Below, in pieces: positions 1 to 5,284 of a stretch of 8,165 nt of DNA. The DNA comes from Oscillospiraceae bacterium (GTDB lineage Bacteria > Bacillota > Clostridia > Oscillospirales > CAG-272). Position numbers and translations under genes: made by a program. How positions within the stretch are numbered: the first letter of the stretch is position 1; each line of letters opens with the position of its first letter. The stretch lies in assembly GCA_015063655.1 (NCBI GenBank), contig SVTU01000064.1, positions 1-8,165 on the forward strand, in the 5' to 3' direction. Under the pieces are notes generated by a model that was given only the letters and a program-made list of their open reading frames with translations, was not told the DNA's origin and ran no database searches.

Positions 1-2
1 AC

Positions 3-92
3 GAAACGCCCGATGAGGTGCGGGGTGTCATCGATGCCTATCAGCATCGGCTTCCGCCTGCGGGCAGCGTCAAACGCATTGCCGCTCGCTGA
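3..92 (+). CDS. C-terminal tail of an unrecognised gene (partial, 5' end outside the window)
   Basis: In the third plus frame the window opens in a reading frame of 29 codons that ends at TGA 90-92. The peptide begins ETPDEVRGVIDAYQHR and ends SVKRIAAR; it is charged and helix-like, as the last helix of a globular protein often is, and its codons resemble those of the genes nearby. No start is visible, so this can only be the end of a gene entering from the left. I do not recognise the family and assign no function. The first plus frame is also open to 157-159, but its product is low-complexity and less protein-like. The short length makes this call weak. Confidence 0.35.
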   Translation, partial: ETPDEVRGVIDAYQHRLPPAGSVKRIAAR

Positions 93-163
93 CACAACTC
101 GTGCGCCTTCGGCTTACGGAGCTCATGACCACCGGCCGGCGGTTTTCAGCATACCATAACAGA
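93..163. other. Short gap with weak GC-rich hairpins, no gene seen
   Basis: Between the presumed gene tail and the strong hairpin I see no credible coding sequence on either strand. Two weak structures are present. One is an imperfect stem around 98-120 with a GCC-TTC-GGC core. The other is a short ACCG/CGGT stem at 131-143 followed by TTTT at 143-146, which could be a feeble terminator for the plus-strand gene ending at 92. Neither is convincing alone. Confidence 0.3.
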
Positions 164-195
164 AGGCTGTCTCAAATGCACATTTGAGACAGCCT
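164..195 (-). terminator. Perfect 14-bp hairpin, terminator of the fak operon (possibly bidirectional)
   Basis: AGGCTGTCTCAAAT (164-177) and ATTTGAGACAGCCT (182-195) are perfect inverted copies separated by the 4-base loop GCAC. The hairpin starts 9 bases beyond the fakA stop codon, the expected place for a transcription end. The downstream tail is poor in T on both strands (TTCTGTT reading minus, CTTACTTGTTT reading plus), so it is not a textbook intrinsic terminator. It may act in both directions between the converging fakA and left-edge genes, or serve as a 3' mRNA-stabilising stem. A mobile-element end was considered, but no second copy lies in the window. Confidence 0.6.
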
Positions 196-204
196 CTTAC
201 TTGT

Positions 205-1851
205 TTATACTTCTATGGAAATGATGAAGGGATAGAGCGGCTGACCGCCGTTGATCACGTTGATCTCGGTCATCGAGCCTGCGGCGGCTCGGAAATACAC
301 CGCCATATGCTCTGCCTCCTGAATGGTTGCGCCCTCACCGTACAGCAGCGTCACGAAGGAAGCCCCCTCGGCTTGCTTGGCAAGCTCACGCATCACGCTG
401 TCGGCATCATCGCCCACCGTTTGAATGTTACCGTTGACAAGACCGAGATACTGACCGCTCGTGATGTACGCACCGTCCAGCACCGTGTCACGCACGGCAC
501 GGGTCACCGACATGGCGGTCACGTGCGTCAACGCCTCACTCATAGCGGCCATATTATCCTCTGCCCCTACCTCGGGGTCAAAGGCAAGCATGGCACAAAT
601 GCCCTGCGGTATGTTGCGGGTGGGCAATACCCTGACCTGCTTGTCACGGATCAGCTTAGCTGCCTGCTCCGCCACCATGTGAATATTCTTGTTGTTGGGC
701 AACACGAAAATACACTCGGCAGGCGTGAGGTTGACAGCGTCGATAATATCCTGCGTGGAAGGATTCATGGTCTGACCGCCGTAAATAATATGGTCAACGC
801 CCAGATCCTTGAAAATATCCGACACACCCCGTCCCATACACACCGACACAAAGCCGTAGGTTTTGGCAATGCGTGCCTTAACGGGCGTGGTCGCCTTGCG
901 GGGCTTTTCGACGGCGGGGCGGTCGATGATCTCGGAATGCTGCTTGCGCATATTCTCGATCTTCACCGTCAGCAACGCTCCGTAGGCCAACGCCTTCTCC
1001 AGCACAAGCCCCGGGTTGTTGGTATGAACGTGAAGCTTGATGATATCCTCCTCGTCGATAAAGACCGTGCTGTCACCGATCTCGTACAAAAATGCCTTCA
1101 GCTCGTCAGCCGAGCCCTCGCCCAAGGCATGCTCAGCCTTCTCCACCACACATTCGGTGCAGTAAGCAAAGCGAATGTCGGCCGTGGAAACCTCCTCAAA
1201 GGCGGTCTCCGTGGAGATCTCCTGCTCGTCGATCGCCTCAACGGGCGTGTGACGCAATGCCGCCAGCATACCCGAAAGCACCACCACAAAGCCGTATCCG
1301 CCTGCGTCCACCAGGTTGACCTCCTTCAGGACGGGCAACATGTCGGGCGTCTTGGCCAAAATATCTTCAGCGGAGCGCACAAGGCAAGTAAACAGCCCCA
1401 CCACGTCGCCCTTCTTGCTTTTGGCCTGCGCCTCGGCCTCCTCGGCGCACACACGCATAACGGTGAGGATCGTGCCCTCGGTGGGATTCATCACGGCCTT
1501 GTAGGCCTCCTCCGTGCCTCGCTTGAAGGCTCTCGCCACATCAGCGGAGTCGGCGCACTCCAAGCCGCGGAAGGACTTGGCCACGCCACGGAAGAACAGC
1601 GACAGAATCGCTCCCGAGTTGCCGCGTGCGGCACGCAAAATCAGAGACGAGGTTTTTTCGGCACAGTCGGACAATGTACCCTCAAAGTCACTCAAGGCCT
1701 TGATGGTACTCATCGTCAACGTCATATTGATGCCCGTGTCTCCGTCGGGAACGGGAAACACGTTCATATTGTTGATCGGAGTCTTGCTGTTATCCAACGC
1801 ATTGGCGGCAGAAACCAGCATCTGATAAAAAAGATGTCCGTCAATCAGCAT
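205..1851 (-). CDS. fakA: Fatty acid kinase catalytic subunit FakA (DhaL/DAK2 domain, YloV family)
   Basis: FakA transfers the ATP phosphate to a fatty acid held by FakB; the acyl-phosphate then enters phospholipid synthesis through PlsX/PlsY. The product is 548 residues, matching the usual family length. Residues ~1-200 form the DhaL kinase domain: NVFPVPDGDTG (30-40) carries the Asp residues that bind Mg-nucleotide, RAARGNSGAILS (73-84) the nucleotide loop, and VDAGG (181-185) a further family motif. The middle domain has FAYCTEC (228-234) and HVH (274-276), the Cys/His positions associated with metal binding in FakA. YGGQTMNPST (357-366) marks the C-terminal FakB-interacting part. I chose ATG at 1851 because AGAAAGG lies about 10 bases upstream; an in-frame ATG at 1875 would run into the degV end and has no comparable site. 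The gene begins 7 bases after the fakB stop, so the two are very likely co-translated. Elsewhere fakA commonly sits by recG; here it does not. Confidence 0.93.
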   Translation of the reverse strand: MLIDGHLFYQMLVSAANALDNSKTPINNMNVFPVPDGDTGINMTLTMSTIKALSDFEGTLSDCAEKTSSLILRAARGNSGAILSLFFRGVAKSFRGLECADSADVARAFKRGTEEAYKAVMNPTEGTILTVMRVCAEEAEAQAKSKKGDVVGLFTCLVRSAEDILAKTPDMLPVLKEVNLVDAGGYGFVVVLSGMLAALRHTPVEAIDEQEISTETAFEEVSTADIRFAYCTECVVEKAEHALGEGSADELKAFLYEIGDSTVFIDEEDIIKLHVHTNNPGLVLEKALAYGALLTVKIENMRKQHSEIIDRPAVEKPRKATTPVKARIAKTYGFVSVCMGRGVSDIFKDLGVDHIIYGGQTMNPSTQDIIDAVNLTPAECIFVLPNNKNIHMVAEQAAKLIRDKQVRVLPTRNIPQGICAMLAFDPEVGAEDNMAAMSEALTHVTAMSVTRAVRDTVLDGAYITSGQYLGLVNGNIQTVGDDADSVMRELAKQAEGASFVTLLYGEGATIQEAEHMAVYFRAAAGSMTEINVINGGQPLYPFIISIEV

Positions 1852-1858
1852 AATGCGA

Positions 1859-2722
1859 TTACCTTTCTGTTGCAAGATAGAAGAGTGCTACCGTTCCGGG
1901 GCCGGAATGCGCACCGATCACAGCACCGACATAGTCTACACGCACGTCGGACACGCCAAGCTCATTGCGAATGCGGTTTGCCAAATATTCGGCATCTTCG
2001 ACGCAGTCGCCGTGGCTGATAAACACCGTCTGCGAGGCAGGCTCGATGGCGGTCTGCTTCATTTTTTCCAAAAGCGCATCAAGGGATGCCCGTCTGCCGC
2101 GTACGGTGCTGACCTTAATGAGATGCCCCTCGTTATCCATATGCATAACCGGTTTAATGCTGAGCAATGTCCCCGCTACTGCCGTCGTTGCGCTGACACG
2201 GCCGCCCCGCTTGAGGAAGAACAGATCGTCTACCGTAAACCAATGGGCCAAGTGAAGCTTGTTACTCTCCACAAAGTCACGCACGGTGTCAATATCCGCA
2301 CCGTCACGCTGCATGCGCAAAGCCAGATACACCAAAAGGCCTTGACCAAGAGAGGCGGCCAGCGTATCCACAGCATAGAATTTCTGAGCGGGATACTTCT
2401 GTGAAAACTCCTGCACAGCCACGGCGCCCGCACTGTACGTACCGCTCAGCCCCGAAGAGAAGCCAAGGTACAAAATATCGTATCCACGGGCGGCGTAAGG
2501 CTCCATCACCTCAAGGAATTTCTCCAGATTCACCGCCGCCGTTGTTGCAGTCTTTTTTTCACGAAGCTTGGCATAAAAGGATACGTTATCCACGTCACGG
2601 TTGGCACGGGGCGGCTCGCCTGCCACGATCACGTCAAGCTCGGCCACCTCAAGGGGCATACCCTCGCAAAAGGCTTCGGGCAGATCGCTGGAAGAGTCTG
2701 TTATTATGATATACGGATTCAT
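1859..2722 (-). CDS. fakB: DegV family fatty-acid-binding protein, FakB partner of FakA
   Basis: DegV/FakB proteins hold one fatty acid in a buried pocket and present its carboxylate to FakA. The 287-residue length is typical. Family motifs run in order: DSSSDLP (9-15), ATTAAV (59-64, in the place of the more common TSQPS), GFSSGLSGTY (87-96), DDLFFLKRGGR (165-175), KVSTVRGRR (203-211) and GAHSGPG (270-276). Thr61, Ser93 and His272 sit where the known FakB structures contact the fatty-acid carboxylate, so the pocket looks intact. Start: ATG 2722 is preceded by AAAGGAG (2731-2737 on the plus strand) at 8 bases. It begins 18 bases after the acyl-CoA synthetase stop, and its own stop overlaps the fakA ribosome binding site. 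Chain-length or saturation preference cannot be read from sequence. Many genomes hold several DegV paralogues; direct linkage to fakA makes this one a good FakB candidate. Confidence 0.88.
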   Translation of the reverse strand: MNPYIIITDSSSDLPEAFCEGMPLEVAELDVIVAGEPPRANRDVDNVSFYAKLREKKTATTAAVNLEKFLEVMEPYAARGYDILYLGFSSGLSGTYSAGAVAVQEFSQKYPAQKFYAVDTLAASLGQGLLVYLALRMQRDGADIDTVRDFVESNKLHLAHWFTVDDLFFLKRGGRVSATTAVAGTLLSIKPVMHMDNEGHLIKVSTVRGRRASLDALLEKMKQTAIEPASQTVFISHGDCVEDAEYLANRIRNELGVSDVRVDYVGAVIGAHSGPGTVALFYLATER

Positions 2723-2740
2723 ACTGGCTACTCCTTTGCG

Positions 2741-4504
2741 TTATTTAACAAGATGACGCTTGATCTTTCTGGAGGTGGTTTTTTCAAACTCCACCTCACG
2801 CAGCTCAACCTTCTGAATATGCTTGTAGGTGGGAAGCTTCTTGTTCATGGCATCAATCTCCTTTTCGATGGCGGAGAGCTTTGCCTCGTTATCCGTTCCC
2901 TCGGGGAACTTGGTGTCATCGGGGTACACGATAGCCCACAAGAGCACCTTATCGTCACCCTCCTCGGTGCGTCCGACCACCACGCTCTCAGCGATCAGCT
3001 CAATGTCGCCAAGGTATTCCTCGATCTCCTCGGGGAAGACGTTCTTGCCGTTCTCCAGCACGATCACGCTCTTAAGACGTCCCGTGATGTAGATATAGCC
3101 CTCCTCGTCCATATAGCCCATGTCACCCGTACGGAACCAACCGTCCTCGGTGAAGGACTCGACGTTTGCGGCATCGTTGTTCATATAGCCGAGCATCACG
3201 TTATCGCCCTTGACCTGGATCTCGCCCTCACCAAGCCCGCGGGCATTCTTCATCTGCTCGTCAATGCGCACTTGGCAGGAAGGAACGGCAGGGCCTACCG
3301 AGCCGTACTTTCTGGCAAAATAGGGAGAAACCGCCACCAAGGGAGAGCACTCGGTGATACCGTAGCCCTCATAGATGGCAATGCCGATGCTGTCAAAGAA
3401 CTCCACCATCTTGGGGTTGAGCGCAGCACCGCCGCACACGATCTTCTCCAGCCGTCCGCCAAAGGAATTGAGCACCGTTGCAAACAGATCGCGGCGCTTA
3501 TCCACGCCAAGGCGCATCAGGGTGTGAGAGGCGGCAAGACCCAAACGCAGCTTCTTATCCTGCCCCGTTTTCTTGGCCTCAGCCCAGATCTTCTTATAGA
3601 TGGTGTAAACGAACAGCGGCACCAGCACCAGAGCCGTGGGCTTGAAGAGCTGGAAGTTACGAAGCACGTGAGGAATGGTATCGTTGATGCAAACGTGCAT
3701 ACCGTAGTTCATCGCACCCATCATGCAGGCAAGCTCATATGTGTGGTGAATGGGAAGCACGGAAACAATCACGTCATCGGGAGAAAAGTCCACGGTAGAC
3801 ACAGCCGAGGTCACGCAGGAGAAAATGTTTCTCTGTGAGAGCATCACGCTCTTGGAGGTTCCCGTTGTTCCCGATGTGAACAGCAGCTGTGCCAGGCCGT
3901 CGATGTTCTTGACGGGCGGGTAGGTATAGCCCTTCTCCACTGCGGCTCTTCCCTTCTCGCAGAGCTTGGAGAGGGATACCGTCTTATCCAGCGCCAGCTC
4001 CTCGTCGGTAGGCGCAAAGGGGATATACGTCTTCAGAGAGGGGTGGTTGCCCCGCGCCTCTGCAAGCGCACCGTTAAAGCGAGCGGAATAGCAGATCGCA
4101 TCGGCATTGACGGAGGCGAGCAGACCCTCGACCTCGGGCAAAGCCAGCTCCTTATCCATGGGAATGGCAATGCCGCCCGAGGCCAGTACGGCAAGATACG
4201 TGGCAACCCACTCGGGGGACGTCTCACCGATGATGGCGACCTTCTTGCCCGCCAGCGAGCTCTTGGTCAGTCCTGCGGCGATCTCCTTGACCTTCACAAG
4301 AAACTGACCGTACGTCATGTCCTCGGTATTCTTACCGCCGACAAAGTAGGTAAACACAACACGGTCGCCGTGCTTTTCCAATACACGGAGCATATCCAAA
4401 ACGTCGGTCACTCTTTCATAAGCATGCACCGTCTTGGGACGGCGAAGCACCTTTACGGGGGGAAGCTTTTCTTCCGTCATCTTCTCATTCTTCATCTTGG
4501 TCAC
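2741..4504 (-). CDS. AMP-forming long-chain fatty-acid-CoA ligase (FadD/FAA1-like)
   Basis: This ANL-superfamily enzyme activates a carboxylic acid with ATP to an acyl-adenylate and passes it to a thiol, most likely CoA. In 587 residues the core motifs are in order: phosphate loop LFTSGTTGTSKSV (208-220), YGITECSP (381-388), GWFRTGD (455-461), GRLKS (475-479) and the C-terminal TTSRKIKR (576-583) with catalytic Lys580. All catalytic positions appear intact. No signal peptide is seen, so it acts in the cytoplasm or at the inner membrane face. The first codon is taken as GTG 4504, with AAAGGA only 4 bases upstream; ATG 4495 (Met4) and ATG 4480 (Met9) are alternatives. With the GTG, it overlaps the regulator gene by 20 bases, which implies translational coupling. 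Sequence cannot decide between CoA and acyl carrier protein as acceptor, nor the exact chain length; context with FakA/FakB favours long chains. Confidence 0.88.
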   Translation of the reverse strand: MTKMKNEKMTEEKLPPVKVLRRPKTVHAYERVTDVLDMLRVLEKHGDRVVFTYFVGGKNTEDMTYGQFLVKVKEIAAGLTKSSLAGKKVAIIGETSPEWVATYLAVLASGGIAIPMDKELALPEVEGLLASVNADAICYSARFNGALAEARGNHPSLKTYIPFAPTDEELALDKTVSLSKLCEKGRAAVEKGYTYPPVKNIDGLAQLLFTSGTTGTSKSVMLSQRNIFSCVTSAVSTVDFSPDDVIVSVLPIHHTYELACMMGAMNYGMHVCINDTIPHVLRNFQLFKPTALVLVPLFVYTIYKKIWAEAKKTGQDKKLRLGLAASHTLMRLGVDKRRDLFATVLNSFGGRLEKIVCGGAALNPKMVEFFDSIGIAIYEGYGITECSPLVAVSPYFARKYGSVGPAVPSCQVRIDEQMKNARGLGEGEIQVKGDNVMLGYMNNDAANVESFTEDGWFRTGDMGYMDEEGYIYITGRLKSVIVLENGKNVFPEEIEEYLGDIELIAESVVVGRTEEGDDKVLLWAIVYPDDTKFPEGTDNEAKLSAIEKEIDAMNKKLPTYKHIQKVELREVEFEKTTSRKIKRHLVK

Positions 4505-4982
4505 CCAATCCTTTCTTTACGGCGGTATCCTTTTCGCACACATAGCGTGCCTCCGCCTTTTTCAGGTTATCGCAAATGGTTCTCAGCGTTTGGTAAAACG
4601 AGGCAAGCTCCTCGGGCGGAATACTGCCGCCCACAAAGTCCGTGACCTCGCCAATGATCTTTTGTATCTCCTCTGCCATGCTCCTGCCTGCTTCGGTGAG
4701 GCGGTATTTCTGGCGGTAATTGGTATTGGCGGTGTCCGCCGTCACGTAATCCTTTTCCTCGAGCTCGGCAATCAGGCGGGAGATCTGTGCCTTATCCACA
4801 CCGCATAGTGCGGCAAGGCGGGTCTTGGTCAAGCCGTCGGGCGCCTCGTACAAGCGGCAAATGCAAATGGTGTGCGCACTGCCAAGGCCGTACGCCTCCA
4901 TTTTGGCGTTTTTGATCTTGGTCAGGCTCTTTTGGGCATTGGCCAGCATGTGACTGAATATAAAAAATCCTGCTTGTGGCAC
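4485..4982 (-). CDS. MarR family transcriptional regulator, first gene of the fatty acid operon
   Basis: The 165-residue protein has MarR architecture: an N-terminal dimerisation helix, a winged helix-turn-helix at about 52-98 (TKTRLAALCGVDKAQISRLI, then a wing ending YRLTEAGR), and C-terminal helices for dimerisation. MarR proteins are dimeric repressors or activators that release DNA on binding a small acidic or hydrophobic ligand. Its place at the head of genes for acyl activation suggests a fatty acid or acyl thioester as ligand, by analogy with FabT; this is inference. The start is probably GTG 4982, preceded by AGGAAAGGA about 12 bases upstream; ATG 4949 would lose the first part of helix 1 and has no good site. 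Its promoter carries an inverted repeat on the -35, consistent with autoregulation. The wing lacks the usual Asp-Arg pair, and the protein holds five cysteines (40, 42, 60, 137, 149). Confidence 0.85.
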   Translation of the reverse strand: MPQAGFFIFSHMLANAQKSLTKIKNAKMEAYGLGSAHTICICRLYEAPDGLTKTRLAALCGVDKAQISRLIAELEEKDYVTADTANTNYRQKYRLTEAGRSMAEEIQKIIGEVTDFVGGSIPPEELASFYQTLRTICDNLKKAEARYVCEKDTAVKKGLGDQDEE

Positions 4983-5037
4983 TGTTGCTCTTATTCCTTT
5001 CCTTTTTTTGCTCTGTATGGCGTACCATTACAAGTAT

Positions 5038-5066
5038 ATCATACCATAAAAAAGTTGATGTGTCAA
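5038..5066 (-). promoter_or_regulatory. Sigma-A-type promoter of the marR-acyl-CoA synthetase-fakB-fakA operon
   Basis: Read on the minus strand, TTGACA (plus 5061-5066) is followed by a 17-base spacer and TATGAT (plus 5038-5043). TG one base before the -10 gives an extended -10. Transcription should start near 5031, leaving a leader of about 50 bases to the GTG at 4982. The match is close enough to predict strong basal activity, which makes repression by a bound regulator plausible. No other promoter of this quality is evident between the four genes. Confidence 0.8.
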
Positions 5067-5067
5067 C
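5054..5067. promoter_or_regulatory. Inverted repeat overlapping the marR -35, candidate MarR operator
   Basis: GTTGA-TGTG-TCAAC is a perfect 5-base inverted repeat with a 4-base centre, flanked by A and T runs (AAAAAA on the left, ATTTTT on the right) that extend the dyad. It covers the -35 hexamer of the minus-strand promoter, so a bound dimer would block sigma factor. Size, symmetry and TTGA/TCAA half-sites resemble operators of MarR-family lipid regulators such as FabT. The link to this particular MarR protein is inferred from position. Confidence 0.6.
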
Positions 5068-5108
5068 ATTTTTCCCGAATTAGGTGTGAAATCTTTGTTA
5101 AAAAACCG

Positions 5109-5137
5109 TTGACTTTTTGCAAAAGCTGTGGTATAAT
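5109..5137 (+). promoter_or_regulatory. Sigma-A-type promoter of pflB-pflA
   Basis: TTGACT (5109-5114), a 17-base spacer and a consensus TATAAT (5132-5137) with the extended -10 dinucleotide TG at 5129-5130. The start of transcription is expected at about 5141-5145, giving a leader of roughly 140 bases that contains the riboswitch and terminator. A perfect palindrome TTTTGCAAAA (5115-5124) fills part of the spacer and could be a regulator site, though it may be chance in an A/T-rich stretch. Confidence 0.88.
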
Positions 5138-5141
5138 GACA

Positions 5142-5155
5142 GTGCTGAATAGCAC
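5142..5155 (+). other. Small hairpin at the 5' end of the pfl transcript
   Basis: GTGCT (5142-5146), loop GAAT, AGCAC (5151-5155) form a perfect 5-bp stem at or just after the predicted transcription start and 2 bases ahead of riboswitch stem P1. A stem at the 5' end can protect an mRNA from decay or insulate the aptamer fold. It is not part of the ZTP aptamer core, and its role is a guess. Confidence 0.35.
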
Positions 5156-5157
5156 AC

Positions 5158-5227
5158 TTTTTCGTAACTGACGGAAGCAGGGGGACCTGCGGGGAGCGAA
5201 AAAGCATAACAAGCCGACCGTCTGGGC
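5158..5227 (+). promoter_or_regulatory. ZTP/ZMP riboswitch (pfl motif) aptamer in the pflB leader
   Basis: All aptamer parts are visible. Stem P1 pairs TTTTTCG (5158-5164) with CGAAAAA (5197-5203). Inside it are the ACTGACGGAA segment, stem P2 (GCAGG 5177-5181, loop GGGA, CCTGC 5186-5190) and the GGGGAGC junction. After a short linker comes the second domain GCCGACCGTCTGGGC (5213-5227), with P3 pairing GCC to GGC and the hallmark CTGGGC. The two domains are joined by a pseudoknot: GACGG (5170-5174) with CCGTC (5218-5222). This class binds the purine intermediate ZMP and its triphosphate ZTP, which accumulate when 10-formyl-tetrahydrofolate is scarce, and typically turns expression on. Location ahead of pflB, a formate producer, fits the known regulon from which the motif was first named. 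I identified it by motif and pairing, without a covariance search. Confidence 0.92.
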
Positions 5228-5260
5228 AGTTTTGTATACACAAAACTGCTTTTATTTTTT
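5226..5260 (+). terminator. Intrinsic terminator, expression platform of the ZTP riboswitch
   Basis: GCAGTTTTGT (5226-5235), loop ATAC, ACAAAACTGC (5240-5249) form a perfect 10-bp stem followed by the T-rich tract TTTTATTTTTT (5250-5260). It lies about 25 bases before the pflB start codon, so it can only be regulatory. Its 5' arm begins with the last GC of the aptamer P3 stem, so P3 and the full terminator exclude each other. Ligand-stabilised P3 and pseudoknot should favour read-through, giving an ON switch. Confidence 0.92.
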
Positions 5261-5284
5261 ACCCCCTTGAAAGGAGAATGATCT

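Noticed and set aside
1875..1875. Upstream ATG (8 codons earlier) as the fakA start
   Set aside because: It lies inside the 3' end of fakB with no suitable ribosome binding site, while ATG 1851 has AGAAAGG at good spacing and gives the family's usual N-terminus.
184..2019. Long plus-strand open frame (611 codons) opposite fakA
   Set aside because: It runs antisense to fakA and into fakB, is rich in His, Arg, Gln and Leu without any recognisable motif, and has no ribosome binding site. It is open because the true gene avoids the relevant third-position combinations.
2753..3838. Plus-strand open frame (361 codons) opposite the acyl-CoA synthetase
   Set aside because: Antisense shadow of a gene with all ANL-superfamily motifs in order; the translated composition does not resemble a folded protein family.
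205..4982. Dihydroxyacetone kinase as an alternative function of the DAK2-domain protein
   Set aside because: The C-terminal YGGQTMNPST region, the 548-residue length and the adjacent DegV protein mark FakA; DhaL alone is about 200 residues and is found with DhaK/DhaM.
5085..5104. Possible Rex or CRP/FNR-type site (TGTGAAAT...TTGTTAAA) upstream of the pfl -35
   Set aside because: Only half-site resemblance; the second half needed for either dyad is missing.
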